64,000 nucleotides of DNA from Diphasiastrum complanatum. Its lineage: Eukaryota > Streptophyta > Lycopodiopsida > Lycopodiales > Lycopodiaceae. The notes below the pieces were generated by a model, which had not been told where the DNA came from, searched no databases, and was given only the letters and a program-made list of their open reading frames with translations. Location: assembly GCA_029204225.1 (NCBI GenBank), contig CM055098.1, forward strand, positions 26,197,765-26,261,764. The letters run 5' to 3'. Both the position numbers and the translations under genes were made by a program. Below, piece by piece: positions 21,780 to 33,974 of this stretch (position 1 is the stretch's first letter; each line of letters begins with the position of its first letter).

Positions 21780-24700
21780 TAATTCAAGAGGTCCTCCATG
21801 TACCGAACTTGGCAAAGAATCTGATTTCAGTCGGGTCACTCATATACAAGGGATGGAAGTTTCCTTCTAGAGACAGGGATGCATGACTACAAATGAAGGG
21901 GAGGTGATTGCGATAGGATTCAGGATGGCGTCAAGTGGATTGTATTAGCTACAAGGAGGGACTGTTGAGAGATCGTCAGCCTACATAAGTTTGGAATCGA
22001 AGCCGGAGGGAGGAGCCTGCAGAGGTTGGCCAAAGAAACTATGCTTGAAGATTATGACTACGATCTGAGGGAATGCATAGAGAGATGTGAAGCTTGTGTG
22101 TATGGCAAGCAATACAGACTCCCATTGTGTAAAAACCCGTCAGATCAAACGACTGATCTACTCGAACTTGTGCATTCTGATCTATGTGGTCCAATGGAGG
22201 TAGCATCTATCGGTGGCTCCAGGTACTTTGTATCCTTCATAGATGATCATTCTAGGACCATCGGATCTGTCTGCTCAAAAACAAGAGTCAGACCTTTGAG
22301 AGCTTCAAAGCTTACAAGGCGCTGGCAAAAAATCAGACTAGGAAGAAAATAAGAGTGCTAAGGTGCGACAATGGGGGTGAGCATCGCAGTAAGGAGTTTG
22401 ATTATTTCTGTAGCTTGAATGGGATCAAGAGAGAATTCACCGTAGCCTGTATACACACCCCAACAAAACGGGGTGGCAGAGCGGAAGAACCACACCATCA
22501 TTGAAATGGTGAGGTGTATGCTGCACGAGAAGGATTTGGCCAGAGACCTATGGGGGGAAGTTGTGAGCACGACATGTCACATATTGAACCAGTGTCCCAC
22601 CAAGGTGGTGAAGGGGAAGACCCCTTTCGAGCTATGGTACAAGAAGAGGCCCAGTGTGGGATACTTGAGAGTATCTGGCTGCCTAGCATACGTCCACATC
22701 CCAAAGGAGAAAAGAAAAAAACTTGATGCTAAAGGAGAGAGATGTGTCTTTGTAGGATATCCCGAAGGAGTGATGGGTTACAAATTCTATAACCCTGTCA
22801 CCAAGAAATTCATAGTGGCAAGAAATGCCATCTTCAACGAGGATGAGAGCTATGAATCCGAAGGAAAACGGCCAGGGGAGCCAAAAGTGTCAGGACCAGG
22901 AGAGGATGTACCTATCATCGCAATTTCAAGACAGCAGCGGGATGTTCGATGAGAGGAGTCAGGGAACGAGCAGGTCTGTAAGTACTCACCAAGAAAGACC
23001 AAGTGAGCTTGTGGAGAGATCTGAAGAAGATCACGGGGCAAGTCCAGAAGGTAGGAAGGACCTCACAGATGAAGAAACGACAGAGCATGAACCAGAATTG
23101 AGAAGGTCAACCAGGATGAGAAGAGCTCCACAAATATTCATGGATATGGCCATGATAGTTGAAAGAGAACATGTGGAGCCAACCAGCTACAGAGAGGCAT
23201 GCATCAGTGAGGATAAATTGCAATGGAAGATTGCAATGGATGAAGAAATGGAATCGATGCATAGAAATAAGGCATGGGTACTGACAGACCTACCAAGCGG
23301 GAGGAAAGCAATCGGATGCAAATGGGTGTATAAGCTCAAGCATGATGCACAGGGAGGCATAGAAAGATTCAAGGCCAGGCTCATGGCAAAGGGGTACGCT
23401 CAGGTGGAGGGGGTGGACTTTGAAGAGACGTTCGCCCCAGTAGCAAGGATTGGATCGATCCGGGTGCTGTTGGCATGGGCAACTGCCTGCAACTATGAGA
23501 TACATCATCTAGATGTAAAGACAACGTTCTTAAACGAGACTTTGCAGGATGAGGTCTACATGCGACAGCCAGAAGGCTTTGAAGAAAAGGGGAACAAGGT
23601 CTGCAAACTGGAGAAGGCGATATATGGACTCAAGTAGGCCTCCAGAGTGTGGTTCGAGGGGATAGAATCCTATTTCATGGAGAAAGGGTTCAAAAGGTGC
23701 ATCTCGGACAACAGTGTCTTCTTCAGACGGGAGGAAGGACGGATCCAGGTCATAACACTTAATGTAGATGACATGATCCTCATAGGCAACGACCTGCATT
23801 CACTGAAAAGATGCGAGGAGGAGCTAGGCGAGGAGTTTGAAATGAAGGACCTGGGTGAATTGCAATATTGTCTGGGCATACACGTAAGGAGAAACAGAGG
23901 ATCCCGGGAGATGTGGTTGTCACAAGAAAAATATTATCACAATATAGTGAAGAGGTATGGAATGTTGGGAGAAAGAGGGTGTGTCGTGTGTGAGAAACAA
24001 AAATAGCTCTAAAAAACGAAAATGAACACGAACGAGAAACGAAACACGAACGAGAAACGGACTCGAACGGAAAGTGTTCATGCGCAGCAAAATGAGCTAT
24101 ATGACTCTCCCTAAGCATGACTATGCCTATCAAAACGAACGGAGCGTTAGTGATGGAAATTACGGTCGTTCTTGATTACGTAGCCAAACATTAATAAAGC
24201 ACCAGAAGAATAATTCGTTGCGAACACCTTCACAAATTATGTGTCGCGAATGATTCGCGAAGAGCTCGATTGACAATCAGTCGCGAATGATTTGCGAAAG
24301 GCAAGACTAAATATTAGTCATCTAAAACCAAATTATCAAATTGAGCCGCTAGAAAGTCAGACAGAATGAATAATAAGCATAGCAATATTGACGCGGATCT
24401 GAACGCAGAACAAAGAGCTGTTATCAGATTAAGTATATCAAATATACATGTCAATAGTGCGGTAGAGCACAAGACAATAGTGGATGAAACCGCGTGCTCT
24501 ACAAAGCTAATTTCAATCTGTAAAGGAATGAAACCTATTACTGACAATAAAGAATCAATGCACAAGGCATCGACTTCATCTATCTCTGATAAGTTTTTTG
24601 ATGCTGTTATTTTCACACACTCTCCTCTTATTGATACGCAAATGGTATCCAAACTATATACATAATTTCACAGGTGTGCAGATGAAGAAAGTACAAAGTG

Positions 24701-25690
24701 GATGTGCTGTCTGTAGGAGATCGTGGGTAGCTGTTGTCGTTGTGAAATTTGATTGCACAGTTGCATGGGATGAGCGTGAGAAGGCCGCGACGTCAGCTTT
24801 TGCTGAAACGAACGTGGGTGAAGATGCGAAAATTGCGACACTCTGACAAAATGCCTTAGGATTGATTTATAGGTTGCCTTAACTTTTCCTAGGGCACCTT
24901 CGGCATTTTGTAAGGCAGTGTCGCCTTTTTTCCCTGTCACAAATCACGTGTAAAAACACAGTGTTGCGTTTTTCGCCTTTTCTTCGCCTGTGAGAATCTA
25001 CATGTAAATATGCAGACTGCACGACAACGTGAGTAAATATGCAGCATGAATGGAGGCAGATTAAAATGGGATTAGGAGAGTAGAGGAAATAAATTCAACA
25101 TGGAATGTCTCAATCGAAAGCATTAGGAGTACCTTTGGATCCAGGGGTAAAGCTAAGCATCAAGATGTGTGCAATGAATGACGAGGAACGAGAAGAAATG
25201 AACAGGTATCCTTATAGAAGTATGATAGGGTCGATAATGTATGTGACGGTGTGTAACAGGCCCGATGTGGCTACAGGAGTTGTGCAGTTAAGCAGGTTCA
25301 GCAAGAATCCTGGAATTGAACATTGGAGGGCATGCAAACGGATGATCAGATACTTGAAGGGGACAATCAAGCATGGACTGCACTACACTGGATCAGGAGA
25401 AGACATAGTGGGATACGCAGATTCCGATTGGGGAGAGGATGTTGACGATCGAAAATCAACCAGTGGCTATGTTTTTGTCATGAATGGGGCTGCAATAAGT
25501 TGGGGAAGTATCAAATAGAAATCAGTAGCGCTCTCCTCGACTGAGGCGGAGTACATCAGTCTTTGCCAAGGAGCGAAGGAGTATGTTTGGATAAAGAACT
25601 TCTGCACGAAGATTGGCATAAACAATAAGAGAATGGTGATGAAAAATGACAACCAAGGATGCATCTTCTTGTGCAAAAATGGGGGTTTGT
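21780..25690 (+). pseudogene. Copia integrase, reverse transcriptase and RNase H, decayed
   Basis: Integrase signatures include LLELVHSDLCGPMEVASI (about 22160), FIDDHSRT and NGVAERKNHT-like readings near 22470. Reverse transcriptase runs 23240-23960 with IGCKWVYKLKHDAQGG, GVDFEETFAPVARI and, in place of YVDD, NVDDM. A TAG at 23635 follows AIYGLK. After the solo LTR the reading resumes at 25109 (VPLDPGVKLS) through RNase H (YADSDWGEDVDDRKSTSGY, then SSTEAEYISL after another TAG near 25516). Several frameshifts and stops leave no functional pol. Confidence 0.88.
23963..25100 (+). mobile_element. Solo LTR inside the copia reverse transcriptase (1138 bp)
   Basis: Starts TGTTGGGAGAAAG and ends AAATTCAACA, giving TGTTG...CAACA termini, with target duplication TGGAA at 23958-23962 and 25101-25105. 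Removing it and one duplicate restores a typical copia reading across the site. It differs from the A and B LTRs. Orientation is undetermined. Two inverted words (CAAAATGCC near 24847 and GGCATTTTG near 24902) could form a hairpin. Confidence 0.85.
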
Positions 25691-25750
25691 AATGCTGAGA
25701 GATATGATGGGACTAAACATGTATGCTCCACCTTGAATTGAGTTGGGGAT

Positions 25751-26024
25751 TGATAGGAACCTCTACAGGCAGATTACAATTCAGGATGAAGCATAACGGC
25801 AGTAGTTAGTGATAGTTAGTTAAAACGGTTTTCTTGTCATGTGAACCTGAAACGCTAGGTTAAGACTCATTTTTGGAAATGAAGACACGCGATCTTGTGA
25901 ATGCTTTTTGTCTTTCTGTAACTTGTGATTTTATCATTGCGAGCTCTATGTGATCTTTCTCCTTCTGTTCTTGCTAGCATACTTGTGAAGTAATCTATTG
26001 CAGGAACTCGATTGTTCTCCTACA
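25751..26024 (+). repeat. Copia 3' LTR (274 bp)
   Basis: Aligns with 20223-20537 except for an internal gap after GCTAGGTTAAG. It ends CTCCTACA before the AAATG duplicate. Confidence 0.93.
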
Positions 26025-26534
26025 AAATGTTCTGAAAATATGTGGCATTGGTGGTGAATCACCTAATTGTGTATCGTTCCCCCTTGGGGAACACAAGTGA
26101 CGTCAAGGTCTAGAATATCATTGATAAAAGTACAGTTTCTATGCACACAAGTAAACAGAAAAATTCTACATAAAGTAAAGTCCTTCAACATTTTCCCTTA
26201 AAAGCAGAATCAATGAGCTCGTTTTGATACTGGAAACGTCATAAAGGCATCAGAAACTTGTATAGTGTTCTTCAATTTCTGCACTGTTCGTGACAAACGG
26301 GGGAGGGAGGGGGTCTGTAAGTGATTTTGCTGGATGATAATCATTCAAACACACCTGCTGCAAATTAGGGGAAAATTTGAGTCTGTACGTGTTCCAATCT
26401 TGTCTTGATTATTAGATACACACTGCATGCTCTTAATATTGCTATGGAAGCCATCAATGCATGTTGTTTATGAAAGCATGCATCATTGTCTTGATGGAGT
26501 TTAACTTCTCTAGTTCACAGAAACAGATGTCTTA

Positions 26535-27012
26535 GGGGCCTGCACCACTTGCAGGTTAGTTAACTGGCAGTTATGTTAGTGCTAATTTGTGCCATTTAGC
26601 TAAATGTCTTTCTTGCTAACCCCTGTACAGTTATCTCCATCAGTTACATTAGCACTAATTGAGGAGCTGCCCCATCTCCACACCCATTAGTAGCTCAGTT
26701 AAGCTAAGCAATGGGCTGCAGCAGTAGGAGCTTGTTCCACGCCCTCCTAGAGGCTTGTTCCATGCCTGCAAGCTTGTGGACATTGGCAGAGAGGGGCAAC
26801 GGACAGTGGCAGTTGGGACCTCTCCTATTGAGACACAGGTTAGCTGAAAGGACCTGTTTTGCATCAGTTAGTGGGGAGCACAAAATGCTCTAGTCCAGGT
26901 TAGTGCTAACTGAATCTGTTAGCTAACTTGGATGCGGTAACTGTAAGTGGGGCATCACACTTCTTAGTTAGCACTAACTGATAAACGCTAACCTGTAAGT
27001 GGGGCAGGCCCT
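26535..27012. mobile_element. MITE-like element with PIF/Harbinger-type ends
   Basis: GGGGCCTGCACCACTTGCAG at the left is the near reverse complement of the right end (CTGTAAGTGGGGCAGGCCCT). TTA occurs immediately outside both (26532-26534 and 27013-27015), the duplication size of PIF/Harbinger MITEs. The interior is non-coding and full of TTAGTGCTAA-type words. hAT affinity is an alternative. Confidence 0.55.
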
Positions 27013-27225
27013 TTATAGGAATTTAAATCTTTGACATTCTAATAATGACTAACTTCGGTTCTGATAAACGCTAATCTGTAAGTGGGGCAGGCCCTTTATA
27101 GGAATTTAAATCTTTGACATTTTAATAATGACTAACTTCGGTTCTGATAAACGCTAACCTGTAAGTGGGGCAGGCCCTTCTAGGAATTTAAATCTTTGAC
27201 ATTTTAATTATGACTAACTTCGGTT
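26980..27225 (+). repeat. 83-bp tandem repeat, three units
   Basis: Units start at 26980, 27063 and 27146 (GATAAACGCTAA...) and are almost identical. Each contains the MITE right end (TGTAAGTGGGGCAGGCCC) plus about 50 bases of flank. Confidence 0.93.
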
Positions 27226-27320
27226 GAGATGTTTTTGTGTTATGAATGATACCTGCTCTGTATGCTGTGAACACAATAGAGGAACCTATTCAGCTGGGAT
27301 TCACTAATATGTCCATGCAG

Positions 27321-29761
27321 ATTCCTTGTCATCTTGCACCAAAGAATCCGCATCATCAGCTGCACAAGTGGATCATGCAAAAGTTTGGAGTAATGCCATT
27401 TTCTATCCGAAAATGAGCTGTGAGGAAAGCACTCACACAGTATCTACTGTTTCTCAAGGTGACGGCTCCCCTCATAGCACAAGCTCTAAATATGTTGCTG
27501 CAAACATCAGCTCAGTCATTAGCACAAAAGTTGAGAATGCATTACGTTGTGAAGAAAATAAGACGCAAGGAGGAGATACGTGCATCAGGAACGAAGATTC
27601 AGAAAAGTCAGATGAAAGGGCTACAATAGGCCATGGAAATGTTGGCCTGTCCTTTGCAAGCGACGCTGGTGGAGTTGCTGGGAGTAGCCCTGCCAGTGAG
27701 GTTAGCTATGGCTCACAAGGAAGTGAGTGGTTCACTCCCATGAATACTAGGAGGGATCTGGGATCTTGCGGGGCTAGTAGCAGGAAATATGATTTGAAAA
27801 ATGAAAAGATGTTGGAAATACTCAGCACAAAAAAGAACTTATTTGATTCGAATAATGAACAAGATCGATATGCAAATACGACATCAATTAAAGGGATGGA
27901 TTCAGCTGTCAAAGGACACTACTTATCAGTCGTATCTTCTACCAAAAATGAACTCAATGTAGTGGAGACATTTTTATTATGTAATCAAGAAACTGATCAT
28001 CGGTCTTTCGATGCTGAACTAGCAAATGTACAAGAAACTGGCCAGGTGGTATTTTCCAAATTCCAAACAAATGAGAGGACAACCTTGCATTCCAATTCTG
28101 AGGCTTGTGCTGTTTTGCATAGTCAGCCTAGAAGTCAGAGAGACGTTTGTGTGGCTCAGGTAGAGGCTCAACTGGAAGATGAGATAGGTCGTGGACTAGA
28201 GGAAGAAATAGCAAACAAGATTTCACATTTGAACAAAAAGCTTGAGGAGCTACACGCTCGACAAAAATCCAGATGTAGCAGTCGAGATCATTTTCCTAAT
28301 GTACTAAGTTCAAAATTTTCTCCTACAGCGATCGGAACATTGCCAATCGAAAATAATTCGAAGTCAGTAATCAAGTCAAGTCCTAGTATGTGCAAACGTC
28401 GCAAAGGAAGAGTAGTCTCTGCTAAATTTTTGGATTGGCAAATCAGAAGTCCAGTGTGTGTGGGGTCCAAATCTGTAGGAAAAAAGGTAGATGCGAATAA
28501 ATCTTTGATAGCAGGAAAAATCACGACTCCCCCTTGTTTCAAAAAGCAATTCGAAAGCGGAAGGGGAGCTGCTCCAGCAATAAAAGAGAGGTCTGCACAG
28601 AGCTCAGCTGTGGGTTGTACTAATGGGAAGCTAACAACAAAACTCTCCTCTGAAAGACAGAATGTGTGTTTGAAGGGACAGGAAGCAACCAAAGATGCAA
28701 CCGTTAAATCCAGTGCACAGCAGGGGACATCAAAAAGAAAACTGGGAGGTCATGTTGGGATTTCTCAGAAACAGCACATGGGAGAAGATTTATTGAATGC
28801 AGGTAAGGACCAAAATTCCAGCCAAAGCCCAGCGTTCATCTGGAATTTTTGTAGCAAAAGATTTGACTGGGTAAAAACGCTTAGATCCGGTGAATGTGGA
28901 GCTTATAGTTCTCCATCCAAGAATAACATAGGAGAATTTCCAGTGAGGAGTGCTGCTGGATCTTTGGGCTGCAGTAAGCATTCTACGCTAATTGCCCGAA
29001 GTGAAGCCCCGCAGGCAGTCCAGGTGGGGTCTGAAGTGAAGGAAGGCTTAATGACAGCTCTTGTTGCAGGTACAAGAACGCACTTGAAATCTCAAATTTC
29101 AAATCTATCAAAAAGAGTTGCTGTATCAAAAACTGTGACTAAAGACAAGCCTGAAAAGAAAGGTAGGTCCGATCATCAACATATGCATATACCCAAAGAT
29201 CAAACGCGTTATTTAAGTACGAGTGTAAAGCAAGAAAAAATTGAAATCAGTACGAAGTCTTGCATGAAGAAATCTTGCGCTAAACCAAGAAAGACTATGA
29301 AACCCAGTAAGGTTTTAATGCAGCAGCCACTCCCTAGTAGTACTTGCCTGCCTAATAAGAAGAAGAACATGTGCAACGTGACTACAACTATAACAGAATC
29401 TATACCCACTTCTTCAGAGGCTCAAAGCATGGAAAAGCAAGTCCATAAGGTCTTCATCGGTGAGATGGATAATGTCTCTGAGGTAGAAATGAAGGACAAG
29501 CAAGAACTTTACATAAAAGAAGCAGGAGGCGAATTATCTTCCTCTGAATTGATCAAGGAAATCCAGGTGCAACCTAACAATGATGCAGTTGCTTGCTCCA
29601 ACTCTCCTCGTACTCCAGATAATTTGAATGATGAAAGAAGGCTACTTCGGATGATAAACACAACCTGGGATGCGCCTTGCAGTCCCCGTGATTCCGGCTC
29701 TGTAAAGCGGACGGCAGACAGACCGAACCCTCCATGGAGTTTTGATCCAGAAGCGATTTAA
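27321..29761 (+). CDS. Unknown plant protein, coding exon 2 (813 codons)
   Basis: This long open exon starts after TCCATGCAG at 27320 and ends at TAA (29759-29761). The apparent Met at 27326 is a TTG, so it is an internal exon and not a start. The protein is Ser/Lys-rich and mostly low-complexity. It has a short predicted coiled coil around protein residue 450 (ISHLNKKLEELHARQK), basic patches and a C terminus with RTPDNLNDERRLLRMI and PPWSFDPEA. No catalytic domain or family was recognised. Continuous coding over 2.4 kb between decayed transposons argues for selection. Together with KEN and a nuclear-type basic patch in exon 1, a nuclear or cell-division role is possible but unproven. Confidence 0.65.
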
Positions 29762-30640
29762 GTCGAGAAGCAACGCATCCCACGTAGCTTTGTTTCACCT
29801 TATTTTCTAAACTTCAATGACTTGATAAGGCAAATCACATAGCTCATTCTTACATCAACATGGCCTGTGTTAAATACTGCAACGAGTGCTGGCAGAGAGG
29901 ATGGTTTGGTTTGCCTTGTGTTCAACAGATGTGGGAGAGATCAGCAAGAGAAACTGAAATGAATGAATCACTTTTGCATCATCATTGCCTTTCTCTTTGC
30001 AAATACAATCTGAAACTCTAAGACGAAATAGTATAGCAATAGCTCCAGTAAAGCAGCTCTCATGCTTACAAGTGTTGTGTACTAGACATAGATACTATAC
30101 CTTTTATGGATCTTTTGGAAACACGTTGCTGTTTGCCAAATTACTCATGTAGCTCTCTAGTCAGCTCACCTATCTATTAATGGGCTATATTCTTGTGTGG
30201 GGTTATGCATATATAATCACTGCTAGGATCAACAACTGTGCATTAACTGAAGAAATTATTTTTTTAATGCTTTTAACTACAAATCTATCTATCAAGCACG
30301 AACATGGATCAAGCAAGAGCAATGTTCGAGTCTAGCATATTGGTTAAGCAACCCACTTCGTGGTAGACTACTTGATGTAAATAAATAAGAAGACTCAGTG
30401 ACACACAAATTGAAATAAAAGTTGACTGCTACATGATTGATGCATCATTTACAAAGTGTCAAACTTAGCACTACAAATGATTAGAATTTGAAAGTGTTTA
30501 TTAGACATTTGTTGTGGACTTTTGAAAGGTCAAGGAAGGCACTTCATATAAAATAAAAATATAACCTTTTGAACATTAAGGTATGCAAGTCCATTTATAG
30601 ATTACAATGACATTTGGATCCACAACCTAGCCCTAGATAG
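29762..30640 (+). other. 3' flank of the unknown gene
   Basis: AT-rich and non-coding. The first few hundred bases are probably 3' UTR. No clear polyadenylation signal or repeat was identified. Confidence 0.4.
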
Positions 30641-31885
30641 CTATGAAATAGCTATGAATAGGAATCACTTGTAGCGAAACTTTTTTAGTCTTTGTTTTCG
30701 TTTTCGTATTCGAGAACGATTTTGTTTCTTTGAATTTTTTTTTTGTGCGAAAGCTTTTACAGGATCCTAGACACGCGACCGCACATCACAGAACACATTT
30801 TATTCTAGCAATCAAGACATAGACAACACAAGATAGGGAGATGCACGAAAATAGAGCGACTATATTATCAGTTTAGTTTTAGAGCGAGATTGTCAGTGTT
30901 TCGCTCGTTGGCGGAGTGACACTTTGCTCTTTCGTTGTGTTCCGCTTGTTGGCAGACTTTCATGCACAGCTCTATTGTTTCTAGTATTTTTGTTTGCTGC
31001 TCTACTCGCTACTTCTCTCTCTGTCTCTTACAGATCTATCTATTTAGATCATTTCTAGTGGGCAGTCGCTGTAGATCAGCAGGGATTCAAGCTGCAAATC
31101 TCAGATTTCAGAAAAATTTCAAAGTTTTGGAAGGCCAACGCATTTTTTCTGAAGGTTTTTCGCTCATAAATCTCCGGAACCTTCTCAGATCCTGATCAGA
31201 TTTTGGGAGCATGTTCCTAGCATCTGTAGCGATCCTGTAGAGCCATCATACGCCGGTTTTGGAGCAAATTTGCCTATGTTTCACCAAAAAGTCGGTTTTC
31301 AAGCAAAAAACAGGTCAAATTTTGGATTGGGCGTAACTTCTCCGATTTTTCTCCGGTTTCTGCTGTTAAGGGTGCAGATTGGGCCTAGTAGGAGGGCGAC
31401 CTACTGCCAATTGACGGTTCGTGAAAAGCTTTTGCCGTTTGGAAGAAATTTGACGTCAAACAGCCCGCTTTTTTCTTGTTTTTTTTCGACTTTCAAGCCG
31501 ATTTGGTTCCCCAAAAAGTTTTTTACCGACTTTTGTACTAGCGCGTTGCATAAGTGGGAGGAGTTTTTTGAAGTGGTCCCCAACTGATGAAGGTTGGCGG
31601 GTCCGCAAAGTTGCTCACCATCTCACTGATTTTGTTGATAGATGATGGCATAAATTGTTGAAGTCTAATCAGGCTCCATCCACCTGGCTTGAGTTTAAGC
31701 GAGCTTTCAGAGCTCAGTTTATTCCTCCACATGAGCATGTGCGTGCAACGGATGCTTGGCTTTTGCATCGTCAGAGGCAGTACATGGTGCAGGAATATGC
31801 TGATAGGTATCGTGAGACGCTTCAGCCAAAGTTTGCATTGTTGAGCTTATCTACAACTCTATCTCCCTCATCCTCCCAATGCTGA
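30641..31885 (+). pseudogene. Ty3/gypsy leader and gag fragment
   Basis: 30641-31560 is T-rich and non-coding and may be a decayed LTR or leader. About 31575-31840 reads TWLEFKRAFRAQFIPPHE and related residues, the recognisable core of the Retrotrans_gag capsid domain. It stops in frame at 31883. No pol or matching LTR was found, so this is a fragment. Confidence 0.65.
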
Positions 31886-32940
31886 CAAAATTACGACCTT
31901 GCTTCTCTGTTTGTCTATACATAGAGAACAAAGACTCTCATATTCCCTCTCTCCCTATTCTTCCATTTTTAGGCTTTTTTCATTGGGATGGTGTTGGAGA
32001 TATTCATCGCGAATAAGTCTTCTCGTGATTTTGGGCATTTGTAGGATGGGTTGCCATTGTGTCAGGCATAATTATACGTATCATAGACAACATTTTTCTT
32101 GACATGCTGTACAATATCATTATTTATCTTCATAGGGATTGTAATGTACGAAATCAAAGAATTACTGTCATCATTTGGCCAAACTTTGTGTATTTGATGT
32201 TTAGATAATTTTTTAGCATTTGATAATAATGTGCTCTTGACTGTTATTGTCATTTTCTGTATTCCTTCCTCTTCTTATGGACCGTTCATGGTAAAAAAGA
32301 AATCTATATATATTTGACCTCATTTCAAATCAGTTTTTGAAACTAAGTTGTAGTACTTAGTCCTGGTATCAAAGTGACGTGAAATGATAATGTTGAAAGG
32401 CAGTTTTATTAAGATGTCAATTCTCAAGAGGCTACAATTTCCAAGACAGCATTTACATAGAGGACATGGATTATGACCCACCTTTTTTTTGCCTCAGTGC
32501 AGATCTTATTTCATGTTCCATGGCTTGGATGAACACAACCCCAAAGATATTTTCAAATACCTTCCAGTCCTTATGTTTGTGGAGGCATATATTTATCAGG
32601 TCAGTTTATCTATGCCCATGTCATTTCTCACGATAAGATATTAATTTTCTGTTGCATCAACATCAAGTGCCCAGCCCTATCTTTTGATTTTCAGCCAGTG
32701 ATTAACCTTTTTTTCTGTATTCAATTCTCCAAACTCAATCCTGTCAAATTAGCGCATTTCGCCTCATGTGATGTCAAAAGGAGCAGTCATATGTACAGTA
32801 GAAAAGAGAAGGATTGGATGACTATAAAAAAGATGGTGATACAATTGTAAATTGGATGTTGAAAAAGATGGTGATACAATTGTAAATTGGATGTTGAATG
32901 ACTCCCTAACAAGATAGCTAAATGTAGAATCATAAGACAT
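31886..32940. other. Interval without recognised genes
   Basis: AT-rich. The only structure seen is a 35-bp tandem duplication at 32826-32896 (unit AAAAAGATGGTGATACAATT...). Confidence 0.4.
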
Positions 32941-32944
32941 TTTT

Positions 32945-33012
32945 GGTGTTGTCATTTTTAGGCGAGACACCCTATCGGCATAGACAATTCGATCGTGGAG
33001 CCAGTTAGCCCC
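32945..33012 (+). repeat. Direct repeat copy 1 (partner at 49433-49499)
   Basis: GACACCC, GGCA(T/C)AGACAA(T/C)TCGATCG and GAGCCAGTTAGCCCCC are shared with 49433-49499 in the same orientation and order. It may be two copies of one dispersed repeat or borders of a larger unit. Confidence 0.75.
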
Positions 33013-33024
33013 CTTTGCATCGAC

Positions 33025-33315
33025 TTTAAAACGCGTCGGAATCCGACGTCCGTTCCCATTCTAGCCCCCCAGACGACAGGCCCCAGATGTCGTGAAGAGG
33101 CTTTCTGATTGCCGACGTTACACGTATTTTTTTTTTTGAAAAATTATGTCAGTTCATATCCACGTATGAATGTCGAGATCTGACATGTCGGATTCCGACG
33201 TGCCTCTTAAAAATTGGTTGTTGCCTATCTTTCTTGATCGTCGGCGGACTTTTATTTTCAGATTTTTACTGGGACATCGTATTTCGACGTGTTGAATTAC
33301 GACAGATTATGAAAT
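33025..33315. repeat. Cluster of CCGACGT/ACGTCGG-type words
   Basis: GTCGGAATCCGACGT, TGCCGACGTTAC, GTCGGATTCCGACGT, CGTCGGCGG and TTTCGACGTG occur within 300 bases. Short repeated palindromic words like these are typical of CACTA subterminal regions, so a transposon end is likely nearby. Confidence 0.5.
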
Positions 33316-33359
33316 TTTCGAACATATGTTGGACGCCCATGTCGAAATTTATGCGATAT

Positions 33360-33529
33360 GTTATTGTGAGGCTGCTAAGAAGCTACATGAGACTTTAGGG
33401 ACCATCTCACTTGGGCAGCGGTGGCCAAGGTTCTCCCATGGACATCATTATAACCCTATCAAATGGCTCCATTCTGTCCTAAAACAGGACTACATGCAAT
33501 TGAAGATCCATGTAGAGGACCTAAGCTAA
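33360..33529 (+). pseudogene. Inverted fragment of the transposon protein at 33975-34421
   Basis: The plus-strand reading EAAKKLHETLG...SLGQRWPRFSHGHH is homologous, in protein and DNA, to the minus-strand DAAKKRMETVG...HLGSGGQGSF at about 34020-34100. It is therefore a second, oppositely oriented piece of the same gene. Confidence 0.55.
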
Positions 33530-33974
33530 ATAAATTTGATATATTGATATATAAATGTCCAAATTACAAATATACATCAGAATAAAATGCCTAATTATTG
33601 GATCCAGCTGAATCGTCCCTGTCCTAGCCATGGTCATTAGACTCATGTGACTGTGATGCATGAGACTGAGACTGCGATACCTGTGTGCAATGAAGATGTG
33701 CAAATTTTGTAAATGATGTTGTTAGAGTGTTCGACCGAATGAATGTGGTGAAGTCAAAATATATGTTGAAACCAAAATACATATCTCAGAATATCCATCC
33801 CAGTCAATTCTCACTCCTTGTCTCTCCAATAATTCAAGTAATGATTGCAAGGTCTTGGAATATACATACTTGTAATCCTCTTTTGTGGGAGACCGCTTTA
33901 CGGTAGTTTGCTGCATGAACTGACAAATCAGTGATTGTAATTTAATATAAACAAATCCACAAATAAAATATGAA

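Larger units (their letters stand above)
20223..26024 (+). mobile_element. Ty1/copia retrotransposon in the intron (complete ends, decayed coding)
   Basis: LTRs 20223-20537 and 25751-26024 are flanked by the target duplication AAATG (20218-20222, 26025-26029). The element is in the same orientation as the host gene. Order gag, protease, integrase, reverse transcriptase, RNase H defines copia. A solo LTR of another family interrupts it at 23963-25100. The 3' LTR lacks about 40 bases present in the 5' LTR. Confidence 0.95.
19552..27320 (+). other. Large phase-1 intron (7.8 kb) filled with transposons
   Basis: GT at 19552 and AG at 27319-27320. Contents are a short unique stretch, a copia element (20223-26024), about 500 bases with nothing recognised (26025-26531), a MITE-like element and an 83-bp tandem repeat. 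Subtracting these leaves an ancestral intron of under 2 kb. Confidence 0.65.

Noticed and set aside
23957-25108. Insertion with an apparent 9-base duplication (ATGGAATGT), suggesting a Mutator-like transposon
   Set aside because: No terminal inverted repeats of useful length. TGTTG...CAACA ends with a 5-base TGGAA duplication explain it better as a solo LTR, and the extra matching bases are chance overlap with the LTR start.
27326-27328. Start codon for the 811-codon frame
   Set aside because: It is TTG directly after a splice acceptor. The frame joins exon 1 in phase.
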